DNA of 64,000 nucleotides from the NCBI GenBank assembly GCA_028583405.1, contig CM053259.1:17397594-17461593 (forward strand). The letters are read 5' to 3'. Each line of letters starts with the position of its first letter. Positions within the stretch are counted from its first letter, which is position 1. This DNA comes from Pogonophryne albipinna. Taxonomy: Eukaryota; Chordata; Actinopteri; Perciformes; Artedidraconidae. Below are positions 1-12,269 of this stretch, piece by piece. The translations under genes and the position numbers were made by a program. Under the pieces are notes generated by a model. That model searched no databases and was not told the DNA's origin. It saw only the letters and a list, made by a program, of their open reading frames with translations.

Positions 1-706
1 TCTCTTCTCTCTTCTCTTCTCTTCTCTCTTCTCTTCTCTTCTCTCTTATCCTCTCTTCTCTTCTCTCTTCTCCTCTCTTCTCTTCTCCTCTCTCCTCTCC
101 TCTCCTCTCCTCTCTTCTCCTCTCCTCTCTTCTCTCCTCTTCTCTTCTCTCTTCTCCTCTCTTCTCTCTTCTCCTCTCTTCTCCTCTCCTCTCCTCTCTT
201 CTCTCCTCTTCTCTTCTCTCTTCTCTTCTCTCTTCTCCTCTCTTCTCTTCTCTTCTCCTCTCTTCTCTTTTCTCTTCTCCTCTCTCCTCTTCTCTCCTCT
301 CCTCTTCTCTTCTCTTCTCTCTTCTCTTCTCTCTTCTCCTCTCTTCTCTTCTCCTCTCTTCTCTTCTCCTCTCTTCTCTTTTCTCTTCTCCTCTCTTCTC
401 TTCTCCTCTCTTCTCTTCTCTTCTCTCTTCTCCTCTCTTCTCCTCTCCTCTCCTCTCTTCTCTCCTCTTCTCTTCTCTCTTCTCTTCTCTCTTCTCCTCT
501 CTTCTCTTCTCTTCTCCTCTCTTCTCTTTTCTCTTCTCCTCTCTCCTCTTCTCTCCTCTCCTCTTCTCTTCTCTTCTCTCTTCTCTTCTCTCTTCTCCTC
601 TCTTCTCTTCTCCTCTCTTCTCTTCTCCTCTCTTCTCTTTTCTCTTCTCCTCTCTTCTCTTCTCCTCTCTTCTCTTCTCTTCTCTCTTCTCCTCTCTTCT
701 CCTTTC
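1..706. repeat. polypyrimidine (TCTCT/CCTCT)n low-complexity tract
   Basis: About 700 bases of almost pure C and T on the plus strand, made of irregular TCTTC, TCTCC and TCTCT words. A block of roughly 240-300 bp recurs: the wording around 180-330 reappears around 430-590, which points to higher-order tandem duplication. There is no coding potential. The array begins before the window, so its full length is unknown. Confidence 0.95.
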
Positions 707-1809
707 TACCACTGGTGGTACGCCAGCTCCCGCTAGTGCAGTGGTTCTCAAACTTTTTCTGTCAGGCCCCCCCTTTGGAGAAAAAAAAAAGTCGGGCCCC
801 CCCAACACAAATAGTCAGGCTCAGTGGCGGCGCCAGAGATTTCTTTTGGGGGTGCTGTGGGGTAGCTTGACGTTTCATAGAGGGTGCTCAAACATTTAGG
901 GTTTCCCATTAATGTACCGGTCCCATTAGTGTACCCTCGACTGTAATGAAGGCTCGATAATCAGCTCACGGCATATACTCCACTTTGTTGTTGAAAAAGC
1001 TCCTTATATCCGTTAGCGTAGCTCGCTAGCACCAGAAGCTAAAATTTGTCCTTAATTGTTATCTTTTTTCTTTTCTTATTTACTTTGCCACCACAGAAAT
1101 GGCAATAACAAACATCAGCAGACTGAAGATGAGCTATTAGCCCTTAGGCCAGACCCGGCGCCATAACAAATCTACAGAGAGGGCATATGATTTTCATGGG
1201 AGGGCACACAAAACCGTAACAGTATCGGCGGCAGAGACTTTTTTTTGGGGGTGCTGTGGGGTAGCTTGACGTTTCATAGAGGCTGCTCAAACATGTAGGG
1301 TTTCCCATTAATGTACTGGGCGCTACAGTTGAATTTTATACTGCAACACTCCTCACACGCACATACACATTGTACCCGCAACTCTTACAATGAAGGCTCG
1401 ATAATCAGCTCACGGTATATACTGTAGGTGTAAGCAGGGGTAAAGTACTATTACTATTTTTTAAGTGGGGGGTGGACCTAACCTCCTCTAGGGGGGTCCA
1501 GGGGTGGCAGTGCATCAATCTGGTGCACTTTGAGAGCAAAATTAAGAGATTTATGGATACATCTCTCAACATCCATATGAAACAGAACTGTAAACAGATT
1601 TTCTTTTTCTTTATGGATATTTTACAAATCACTCCCCTTTTAAACTGTATTCTTGTTTTACTGTCATAGTATTTCATACCTGTTTTTCATTTACTACTCT
1701 TATATTAGGCTACTATCTGACATCACATACATCGTAGCCTTAAAGTTCACAGTTTATTTATGATTGTTTTTTATTTTATTTTTATAAATAAAATAAAACG
1801 TGTTTATTT

Positions 1810-2221
1810 AAGGTCTGCCTTAAGGCCCTGACACACCTACCCGATTTTGGGAGTCAGAGGCCGCCAGAGGCAGTTGGGCATTCGTGGCGCCCTACTCAGG
1901 TTGGTGTGTCCCGCACTGTCGTTGCTTTACGGCACATTTTAACACCTCCCACGGCCTCCCGCGGCCGATTCAACATGTTGAATCGGCCAAAGAAAGTCGG
2001 CCAAAGAAATCACTCTGATTGGCTGTTGCCTCTTTTGAATGACGAATACACACTACCGCTGCCTGCTGGTAAGGACAGTTATTGCCACTCGTCGACTGAA
2101 GTCTTTGCGGTGTGTTCGTAGGCGGGCGGCGTAGCAGACGGGGGCGACGTAGTGGACGTAAAAGTCGGGACGCCTTCGGTACGCGTTCTTTGATCTCAGG
2201 AAGGTGTGTAGCGGCCTTTAG
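1810..2221. mobile_element. possible MITE nested in hAT copy 1
   Basis: The segment opens with TTAAGGCCCTGACACACC and closes with GGTGTGTAGCGGCCTTTAG, an imperfect inverted pair, and it is GC-richer than its surroundings. Copies 3 and the inverted fragment do not show this part next to their shared sequence. Boundaries are approximate and no target duplication was identified. Confidence 0.4.
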
Positions 2222-2419
2222 GCTCATCTGCTCATGAAGGCTTTCATTATTATTGTGGAACTGAATTCCCAAGAGGATATTTTCTGTTACATGTACAATG
2301 TAGGTTGTTGCAGGAGGCCTACATTCAAACTTTGGTATAGGAAATGACATGTGTGTACAGTTGTCATTTGTTGTGTAAGAATAAGTTATTTTGTTCTTTA
2401 TATTCTCACTTGTGGTGAG

Positions 2420-2545
2420 TGAGTGATGAGTGAGAGAGAGAGAGAGAGCTGTAGCTGTGGCTTTAAGCTGTCTGTGGCTCTTTCCTGCTGTAACGATGCA
2501 AATGTCCCCTCTGTGGGACTAATAAAGGTATTCTAATTCTGAACT
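2420..2545 (+). repeat. GA tract and retroposon-like 3' tail
   Basis: A GAGTGA/GAGAGA run at 2419-2448 is followed by GTGGGACTAATAAAGG at about 2513-2528 and ATTCTAATTCT. That wording resembles 3' tails of fish non-LTR retroposons, which end in a short tandem motif after an AATAAAGG signal. No coding part is attached. Confidence 0.35.
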
Positions 2546-2829
2546 GTGCATAGACTGTATTTTAACATTGGTCATATGGTGGTACTTGGAGAGACAACTA
2601 TTTTCTCAGGTACGTGGTGTAAAAAGGTTGAGAACCACTGCCATAGACTGTAAAAAAGTGTTTTTAGCCTCTGCAATTTTTTTCTTGAGGCCAGAAAGTG
2701 TACAAAATATCTATTACATTATGTTTCGTTAAACTTCTCCTACTGAAAGGATAGTTTCTGGCAGTAACACATCAAGAAAGAGCATTTCTTGATGTGAAAA
2801 TATATGACCCAATGACCAGCAACGTCTGT

Positions 2830-3100
2830 CTGACTGTCTGCAGGACACCAGAGCCTGGATGGCCTTGAACTTCTTAAAATTCAATGAAAAAAGACTGAGG
2901 TGATAATATTTGGACCCAGTGGTGGCCCCAATGCCCCGCCTGTGCTGGATTCTCTTGTCCCATATGTGAAACCCATTGTCACAAACCTGGGTGTACGGAT
3001 TGATCGTGATTTGAAACTAGACAAACAAATCAATTCTGTGGTAAAATCCAGCTTCTTTCAGCTAAGACTTTTAGCAAAGGTCAAGCCTTTCCTTTCTTTT
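2830..3100 (+). pseudogene. LINE (L2/Maui-like) reverse transcriptase, C-terminal half, 5' piece
   Basis: Translation in the frame starting at 2900 gives residues such as TEVIIFGPSG, VTNLGVRIDRDLKLDKQI and FQLRLLAKVKPFLSF. This is the stretch just downstream of the palm domain in L2-type fish LINEs (established family pattern, recognised by eye). The element is 5'-truncated, and the frame breaks upstream of 2900. It stops abruptly at about 3100 because foreign DNA is inserted there; the element resumes at 3986. Confidence 0.75.
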
Positions 3101-3985
3101 AGACGAACGCTCAATACAGGCGATGACGTCACGTTTGCGTCTCCGCGAACAGGGCTTCAATCTACGGCAAGCCTTCAATCTACGGCACAACACCGGGACT
3201 TCACAAATTGCAATACCCATAAGGAGCTGTACACATGCCGCAGTTTTTGCGTGGCTGTGTCTTTAGTTGAAAGCCCAGTGGCGATCTGTTCATCTGTCAT
3301 ACTGATCATACAGTCAATAACTTTGTTGTTATTAGCATCTGCTAACGAATATAAGAAGCTTTTTCTCCAACCAGTGAGGTAAAGGCACATCTTTATATGA
3401 TCATTATAGTTGTAAAAAAATAAGAGAATAAAGTAAACAGGTATAAAATACTATATGACAGTAAAAAAAGTTATTATAAATAAACAAGAATACAGTTTAA
3501 AAGGGGAGTGATTTGTAAAATATCCATAAAGAAAAAAATCTGCTTACAGTTCTGTTTCATATGGGTGTTGCGAGATGTATCCATAGATCTATTAATTTTA
3601 CTGTCAAAGTGCACCAGATTGATGCTTTTAACTTCAAAATCTTCCTGGTGGTGCATGCCCCCGGACCCCCCTAGATGAGGTTAGATTCCCCCCCAACACT
3701 TAAATCATGTCCACATGGATATGAAACTAAATACATTTGCACACATCTTGTGTCCATATATTTCTGTTTTGGTGGTCATGCCACGGTGCATGCATGCGCG
3801 GGTCATGGTCAAATATCTGGATTAAGAGGTTGCTTTTTCTTTGCGCAGCATGAAAGAAAGGCGAAATGAATGGGCTGTGATTTTAGTTTTTTAAGCAGAA
3901 GTTGAGTTCAATAATTTGTACGGCCCTCGGAGGATGTTGTAAAAATTGAAATGGCCCTTGAGAGGAAAAAGGTTCCCCACCCCTG
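3101..3985. mobile_element. insertion splitting the LINE: mixed hAT-like fragments
   Basis: This block separates the two LINE pieces. Its right edge reads GGAAAAAGGTTCCCCACCCCTG (3964-3985, last 20 bases shown in part), the inverse of the common hAT terminus CAGGGGTGGGGAACC. The middle part (3420-3700) is an inverted copy of 1460-1690. The first 300 bases hold nothing I recognise. A matching left terminus was not found, so this is probably several fragments, not one clean element. Confidence 0.55.
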
Positions 3986-4612
3986 TTTTAATGACTTTGA
4001 GAAAGTAATACATTGTTTTATATCCACTAAACTGAACTGTACTCGCCTCGTTACAATGGCTACCAGTCAGTTTTAGAATACGATTACAAATGTTACAGTT
4101 CGCATACAAAGCCCTAAAGCCCACCGTACCTGGCAGATCTTTTAAAACCACACACACACACGGTCACTGAGGTCTGCTGACAGACTCCTTCTGGTAGTAA
4201 ATCGAGGTTAAAGCAGCGAGGAGACAGAGCCTTTGCTGTTGCAGCTCCAAAGTTATGGAACGAATTGCCCCTCCAGGTTAGACTTGCTCCAACTCTGCCT
4301 GTTTTTAAATCTCGTTTAAAAACCCACTTAATTTCCATGGCATTTACAGGCCAGGTATACGACACTTGTGCTTTTAAATGTGGGTTTTTATCTTACTAGT
4401 GTTTTGTATTGTTTTTACGTCATGTCGGAGAGTTTTTCAGTCTGTGGCTTCTGATCTGGTTTCATTGTCTTGTGTTTTACATTTGTTTCATGTCCTGTCT
4501 GTTTTTTTGTTGTATTTATGCTATGTTTTATACAGTTGTTGATGTACAGCACTTTGTTCAACTCTGTTGTTTTTAAATGTGCTATAGAAATAAAATGGAT
4601 TGGATTGGATTT
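3986..4612 (+). pseudogene. LINE (L2/Maui-like), 3' piece with 3' end
   Basis: The reading frame at 3990 (NDFEKVIHCFISTKLN) continues exactly the LINE domain interrupted at 3100. Further on, a frame carrying GDRAFAVAAPKLWNELPLQV (from about 4215) is the conserved C-terminal signature of L2-type LINE proteins. Several frameshifts and a small CA expansion at 4150 show it is dead. The 3' end is classical: GTGCTATAGAAATAAAATGG followed by tandem ATTGG units ending about 4612. Confidence 0.8.
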
Positions 4613-5052
4613 GTATATACTGTACAGTTGTTACCTTTAACTGCAGACCATATTATCATGTAGTGACTTTTAGCTCGTCCTGCAGCCGAACAATAATCCC
4701 TCTTCTGGACGTACGAAATGGAGCAGGTGGAGGAAACTCATACATCTCCAGTCTGTGTTTCACGGTGAGCCATTCATCATCGACATGAGTAAGACGGCCA
4801 CCCTCTGTGCACCCTGGGACGGGAGAAAGGATTAAAACTTGGAGGCATCAGCATCTTCACATACTCTTATCCTTTATGTAAAGTTAACTTACAGTTAGGC
4901 AGGTTTTATTTACACAGACACGAGCATTCCAAGTGAGAAGATTCTTTGGTGTCATCATTTGTGCAATAAAAATGAAAAATGAGCAACACAATCTCACTGT
5001 TGATGATGTTCAGGCTGTTTGACACCAAAGCCAATTTACCGCAGACAAGATC

Positions 5053-5056
<4 letters not shown>

Positions 5057-5120
<64 letters not shown>
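5057..5120. repeat. (TG)n microsatellite
   Basis: Uninterrupted TG dinucleotides, about 32 units. Confidence 0.98.
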
Positions 5121-5121
<1 letters not shown>

Positions 5122-6408
5122 AGTCTATAAGACTGCCTGGGGGTTAATTAGAGAATAGTAAACAGAACACATGTGGCAGCTTAATATCCCCTCTGCCTTA
5201 CAGCTTATTTCACACCCCACCCGCTCTGTTGCTCTCTCCCTGTTGTGTGTGTATGCGTGTGTGTGTGTTTATCTGTATGGTTGGGGTCATGGGCGTTTCC
5301 CCACCACCTATCCCAGAGGTACTAACCACCCCCCCTCTACACCCACCTACCCACCCACGCACAGCCGTGATGGTGGTGGTGCAGGTGTGTGTGTGGTGTG
5401 GAGGTAATTTAAACCAGATGAGGTGGAGTCTTTCAGCCTGTGGCCCTGTCACTTCATCAATATCCAAGAGATGGAGGGACGCTGGAATGAGGAGATGGAT
5501 GGATGGGTGGAGGAGAAGAAAGGGGGAAAGCTTTGTCTCCCAAAAAAGGGCAACGGGAAGAGGACAAAAGATAAAGGAATCTATCTATCTATCTGTTACA
5601 AATACAAAAAAAGACATAATTTAACCCATATTGTATCTGCACATCTTCTGATTGACTATTTATGTATTGTTGTTGCCTTTACTAAACAAAAGAGGGCCAA
5701 ATCTCTTTAACACTACTTTTTTAACGGTATTTTTATTATTAATGAGGACTTACTGAGGGAAAAGGCTGCAGCAGCAATCATGAGTTTGCATTTTTTAGAT
5801 AAAATATGGTTCATATTCTCAGTTGTAGAGCATTCAAGGCTAAAGCTGATGTTATTTTATAGTTTGTAGAAAAGTTAGCCGTGAAATCAAACTTGAAAAC
5901 GTTCAGAAACAGACAAGTTAGACTGGTTCTAATTATGAACTTCTTCTAGTGGTTATTCATTTTGGCCCTCAATCAGTTTAGCTTTGGTTTGCTCTCAACA
6001 CTTTTCAACTATACTAACTTTTTTGTTGCTCTTTTCCTCACCAGCCTATATAAAGTAATAAAGTTATGTTAAGTGAAAAGCCCTCCCTGACAATAAAACC
6101 AGTGTGAGTGTGAATTGGTAGTCTTTTTAGTCGGCACTGAGGCAATCATCTTCACTCTTCCACGGCACACTTACTCTCCCCTGCGTCTGTTCATTGTCAA
6201 AGTACTGTCTGTTTATGATGCCTCTTATTTCCTAATTATAACCACAAATTTCATAGGAGGTCTGGTTGCCGCATTCAAGGCATTTACGCTTGACGACGGG
6301 GAGCTTTCCCCCCGAGCATCGTAGTCTGAACTTCAGCAGCTCTTCCAGCGTGAACCAGCGACCGAGCAACAAAAGACCAATCTGTTAGACCAATAAATGA
6401 GCAGTCAG

Positions 6409-6463
6409 GTGTGTGTGTAAGTGTGTGTGTGGTGTGTGTGTGTGTGCGTGTGTGTGTGTGTGT
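6409..6463. repeat. imperfect (TG)n microsatellite
   Basis: TG units with AAG, GG and GCG interruptions, so probably an older array. Confidence 0.9.
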
Positions 6464-6629
6464 TCCGGAGCAGTAAATGAACACTCTCTCTATCTCTCAT
6501 CTATCAAACTCTTGACACCAGGAGCAGCTGTGAGAGCACACACACACACACAGCCCACAGGACCCCTGGGGACCACAGGCGGACATTGTATAGTAGGCTA
6601 ATTATCCTAAATTGCTAAAGTAGTAGAGG

Positions 6630-6630
<1 letters not shown>

Positions 6631-6687
<57 letters not shown>

Positions 6688-6697
6688 GTGTGTGTAT
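6631..6697. repeat. (TG)n microsatellite
   Basis: Pure TG to about 6683, then a TTTGCG interruption and a short degenerate end. Confidence 0.95.
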
Positions 6698-6794
6698 TTC
6701 TGTGGATGTCTGGTAAGGATCAGCTGTGTTAAGCGTCCCGTGATATCTAAACTACTAATTCATTGCTACATTAACGCCATTGATTAGCATACGG

Positions 6795-6964
<170 letters not shown>

Positions 6965-7956
6965 GGGGAACCCTCTCTTGATGCCTGATGCCTTTCAGTG
7001 TTTTTTCTGACAGCCTGAAACCAGTTTTATTGGTCGGTTGTTAGGAGGATACAAGAGACACTACCTCCTGCACATAAATAAACACACTTGTTAAGCAAAT
7101 GTTCTCATCAACCATGGGTAGAAAAATATAGTTCATTGACTTTATATAAAGATGCAAAAAAATAGTAATTGTTTAATCCAATAGATAGAGCAATAGACTC
7201 AAGCACACTGATTTTCCTAAAAGTTGTGAAACAGCACTACCAAATTGAACTTTGACCCCACAATATGATGCAAATCCCTTCAGAGACATGTTTTGTATAT
7301 ATCTGAGACCTATAATATTTTGTTGAAAAGTACAAGAGTATAATAGTGGACCTTTAATGCAAAAACAATACCACAATGTAATAAAGTATTCTGTTTAAAA
7401 TCATATTTATAAGCTAAAATGTGCTAAAATTGACATCATTTACGTAAAATAACAATCTTACTCATAATAATTGTATTACATACTGTATATACATTATGAT
7501 TAGTGATGCAATTTTGTGTAAACCACTTCAATGCTGCAGCTGGTAATACTTTTAAAATGATTTACATGATGCTCTGTTGCCGAACCTACAATTATATATT
7601 AAAATATCATAATACATTAGTTGAATTATATTTGTAATGACAATCTAAATCTGAAAAATAATTAGTAAATAAAGTCTCACATTTGAATACAAATCTAATG
7701 TTTTCTAAAATTGTAGTGGATATGAAGAAGCTTTAAAGGGAAACACTTCAGCAAAGTACATAAGAAGTGAAGACCATAGACTGCAGGCAAAGAAGACACT
7801 AAAGTCTACTGAAGCCTCGAGGATGTGTTTTGGTGTTGGTGTTGTTGTTGTTGTTGTTGTTGCGGCATCAGACCAGACAAGAAGCCAATGGTGATTGGAG
7901 AGCAGACGAAAGTAAGAAACATCCGTGTGTGTTTCGTCTCAGAGCCAGTGACCAGG

Positions 7957-8100
<144 letters not shown>

Positions 8101-8413
8101 ATACAAACACACAGAGTTATGTGTGTGTGCTTGTAGGACTGAAAGATAATGATGTATAACTGTCTCTCTTGCTGCTGCTATTGAGCCTCAGGAGTCCTAC
8201 TGTGACAAGAGCCAGGTGCTGATGTGAGAGAGGGGGGGGGGGGGGAGAAAGTGAGAGCCATGGAGAGAGAAATCAAGCAGCAAATCAATAACATCTTGAT
8301 TGGAGATGATTACACTCAATCCCTCTCTTCCTGTGTATATGTCTGAGTGTTTGCATGATCCTTTTTGTCATCGTGATCTCCTCTTGTCTGCTCCTTTTTC
8401 ACAATCCGTCCAA

Positions 8414-8902
<489 letters not shown>

Positions 8903-9335
8903 GATATACAAAACATATGATACACGGTTTGCTCCATGGTCAAATGTAGCTTTGGATTGTTTGCTTTTTATTTGGATTTCATTAGTTAATAACAAGTGTT
9001 TTTCTTGCATGTACTGTATTGGCAAAAACCCTAACCCTAACCCTAACCCGATTTCTTCCTAATACACTTCAAATGTAAAAGAACCAAATAATTCACCATT
9101 TTGAGATTTAAAATCTTTTAGCATGAAATATCCTCATAATCGTTTAGTTTATTGGCTGCAATAATTATATTTATATTTTCCAAACTGGTTTATTGTACAC
9201 ATGTATTATGTATTTCATCTGAGGTTCCTCTACTCCTGTATGTTTATTGTAAGAGACTCAACATGTGGCTTTTCCTGGCTGGAGATGTATCCACAGCACC
9301 CACAACAGCTTTACAATGAAGTGATGATTATATTA

Positions 9336-10626
9336 CAGTTTTTCTCGATTGCTAACACACGTTTTTTTTTTAATTGCTCAGTTTCTCAGAACACTAAACA
9401 CAATTCACAAAACCACACACCCAAAGTGCAAAACACCTCATTTCTCCTGCTAAATGAAGAACTGCCCTCAAAACTACATACACACTTATCAAATGCAAAC
9501 TTTTGCACCAAATATAACACACTTCATTCATAATACTGGATGGTCTGACCACCCAGCTACACACTGCTGAGCATCATCTAAAGCACTTTCACCTGTTCTG
9601 GGCTGTGCTCTGTACATAGAGGTTTCTGCAGAGAAAGATTGCTTGAGTTTACAGAAATACAGTAAATGAAGAAATACAAATGAGTTGTTGAACAAAATCA
9701 CATTTTATTCACAAATAACACTGTGCAACATGCATCTCAGCACACAGCTACTATGCTTCGGATCTCTCTAAGTGGGATGCATTGTTTGCCAAAACCCAGT
9801 TTGTAACTGCTGCTTCCTGCCTCATTGAACATCATTAGCCTTCCACCTCTTTGTTTCTCCGTCCTTCAGATAAACAACAAAGACATAGTGGTCGGTCAGT
9901 GTCTGTGTTGCATAAAAGTAAGTTTACCACAGTAAAGTGTGCAGGATCTTTGTACAGTTATAGTATGCAACATGCCAACAATTCAATTACAGTAATGAAG
10001 TAAATACGTTTCACACAACGGATATAAGCACTGATATATCATGAGTTATGCAGAGCTACAAACTGGTAACTAACCTGTTTTCAAGTCTAAGTGTCCGGAT
10101 TACAGAGGCAACAGTACATCGGCTTAGATTAGGCTGAACCCTCTGTCCAGCCTCTCATCGTCAAACCATGGTTGATAACATTTCATTTCATTAGAGAGTA
10201 CTCTTCCTCCTCCTCTTCCTCTTCCTCTTGCTCTTGCTTCCATGTTGGTTTCCATTGTTGCTGTAAGAGAGTTCTCACCTGTGGTCTTTTTATAGTGCTA
10301 ACATCCTGATTGATGAGCCAACAATTATGCCATCAGGTGTTTGGTCAGGTGGAACATGTTTCTTGATCATTGGTCCATGTGTGAGGAATTCTGAATATCA
10401 GTGTTTTAAACCTGCTCACACGTGACTTTATGTCAGATTCCTTCTTACGTGGAGAAACGTGTGCAGTGGTTTGCAAAAAGTGCCATGTTGATTTTCAAAT
10501 TGTGTGAAAAGATGAAAACGTGTTTAGAGTTTTGGAGATTTGAGCCGATGTTTTGCTCTTTGAGTGTCAGTTAAAATAATTGTGCTTTATGTAAAATGTT
10601 AGTGTGTTAGCAATCGAGAAAAACTG
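9336..10626 (-). mobile_element. mariner/Tc-like DNA transposon, decayed
   Basis: Perfect terminal inverted repeats of about 25 bp: CAGTTTTTCTCGATTGCTAA at the left, with the inverse ending at 10626. Both sides are flanked by TA (9334-9335 and 10627-10628), the duplication expected for the Tc1/mariner superfamily. The minus strand carries a transposase-like start: a Met codon at 10253-10255, then Arg-Gly repeats, then a helix-turn-helix-like stretch AGQRVQPNLSRCTVASVIRT at about 10085-10155. That stretch is out of frame with the start. A GTTAGT that could be a splice donor follows at about 10075. The catalytic domain is not recognisable, so the copy is non-autonomous. Confidence 0.85.
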
Positions 10627-12190
10627 TAAACAGGCTTAGAGCAATGCATGTGTTACAACTTTTATACTCTCGATTTCTCAGAACATTTGATCGTTTCTCG
10701 AGAGTTTTTTTGTAAAAGCAGGAGAGTGCTGCTGTTTGGAGGTCATGTGTATTGATCTGGGTGTGATCCTTCTCTCTGTTGCTCTCTGACCTTATTGCTC
10801 TGTCCACAGCCTTTTGAGAAAAAGAGAAATTGAGAGAGAGCCCCATTGTTGCTGTCATTGACCCGACCATAAAACAACTATTTGCATTTCCTTCTCATCT
10901 CTTTCCTTTCTCCTCTAAGTGCCTTTTTATTACTGCAGCCCCATCTCTCTGTCTCTGCTTATCTTTCCCCCTCTCTGTCTCTTTCTTTCTCTCAGAGGCA
11001 AGCTGAGCTGGTAGAGAAAAATCTGACAATGATCGAGGTAAAGATGGAGAGAGGGAGGTAAACACAGACAGACTGACAGAAAAAAACAAGAGATAGAAGA
11101 CGTGTCTGTGATCTCTGTGTGACGCTGATCCCTGCATGGCCCAATTCTTTATCTCTACACCTCACCGTCCTTTTTGCCTCTGCTTGTTTTTGTTTTTATT
11201 CTATCATATATCCTTCTATATGCTGATTCATTATCAAACTGCTCAATGCAACCCACAGACTGCAGTTCTGTAGTTAAATTAAGCTGTTTTTCTTTTTTTG
11301 CAGGAGAACTTTATCTCTGTCATCTTTTCCCTCTTCTCAGCAGGTAGTGATCGCTCTGCAGACATGCGCCTCGGCACCTCACAATTACTGTCACGTTTGG
11401 TTACAGATTAAAAAGAAGAGTATGAAACGATAGGCAATGAGGATGTGAATTCATTAACAATGTCTCAGGTATTTATTCACCTCCAGCCGTCTTTATTTTG
11501 TATTCGTTTTCTTATTTTTAGGCAGTGCAGAGTTTCTGTTCAACTGTTTAACCCCAGAATGCCCTGAGGAAAACTTGTGGCTGCTGTGCGGCTCCACTTA
11601 ATGCCTATAATACAGCACAGCAAGCAAACAAGCAAACTGTGGAGCGGCACAGGAACATAAACAACAATTAGTTGCCTCAATTACGATACTCAGGCCAACA
11701 GAAATGTTTTGAGCTTCAAATTGGCCATTTCCCCCCTATTTCAGTGACAGTTGGGAGGTGAATATGTCTCCAGTTAGTTCTTTTGGCTAGAACCCACATT
11801 TGAACTTAAAGTATACAAGTCAGAGAATGCAAAGTGAGACTCATTTCCAAAGAAAACATGAAGAACTTATTCCTCTTCAACATGCTGTATGGACAATTTA
11901 GCACTAATACTTTGTACATATTAACAAGTCATCCAGTCATCCCTAGATGAATAGCTGCAAACACTATCGGGTGCTTTGCTCAAGGGCACCTTGTCCAGAT
12001 TCCTGCACATATTTGCTAACCTTCACCTGCAAAAGCTCAGAACCCGAATTGACCAATGTGCACATTTCACTCAATCAGTGCCAGAGTGTCGTTCACAAAA
12101 AAGAAAGACTGACAGTTGGTTATGCACATTTCAGTCAGACAACTCACGTGTTTCTTAATATGTTTATTAGAAGCAGCATATAGTTTGGCG

Positions 12191-12269
12191 TGTAGGCTCG
12201 GGCCTCATCACTCCACAGATTTACAAAGAACATTGAGTGATGATTAGATAACTATCCCCCGAGCCTACA
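12191..12269. other. two-stem inverted repeat (hairpin)
   Basis: Outer arms TGTAGGCTCGGG (12191-12202) and CCCGAGCCTACA (12258-12269) are perfectly complementary. Inner arms TCATCACTC (12205-12213) and GAGTGATGA (12235-12243) are also perfect. The right side has a 14-base bulge and the loop is 21 bases. No known RNA family was recognised. Confidence 0.6.

Larger units (their letters stand above)
739..2640 (+). mobile_element. hAT-like DNA transposon remnant, copy 1 (TIR CAGTGGTTCTCAA)
   Basis: The left end reads CAGTGGTTCTCAAACTTTTT and the right end is its near inverse, AAAGGTTGAGAACCACTG at 2623-2640. The flanking 8-mers (731-738 and 2641-2648) agree only partly, so any target duplication has decayed. 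The interior is a mosaic: a GTGGCGGCGCCAGAG block starting at 822 is partly repeated at about 1210, and the 1460-1690 part recurs inverted at 3420-3700 and directly at 42320-42450. No transposase frame survives. The hAT assignment rests on the terminal sequence style. Confidence 0.7.
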
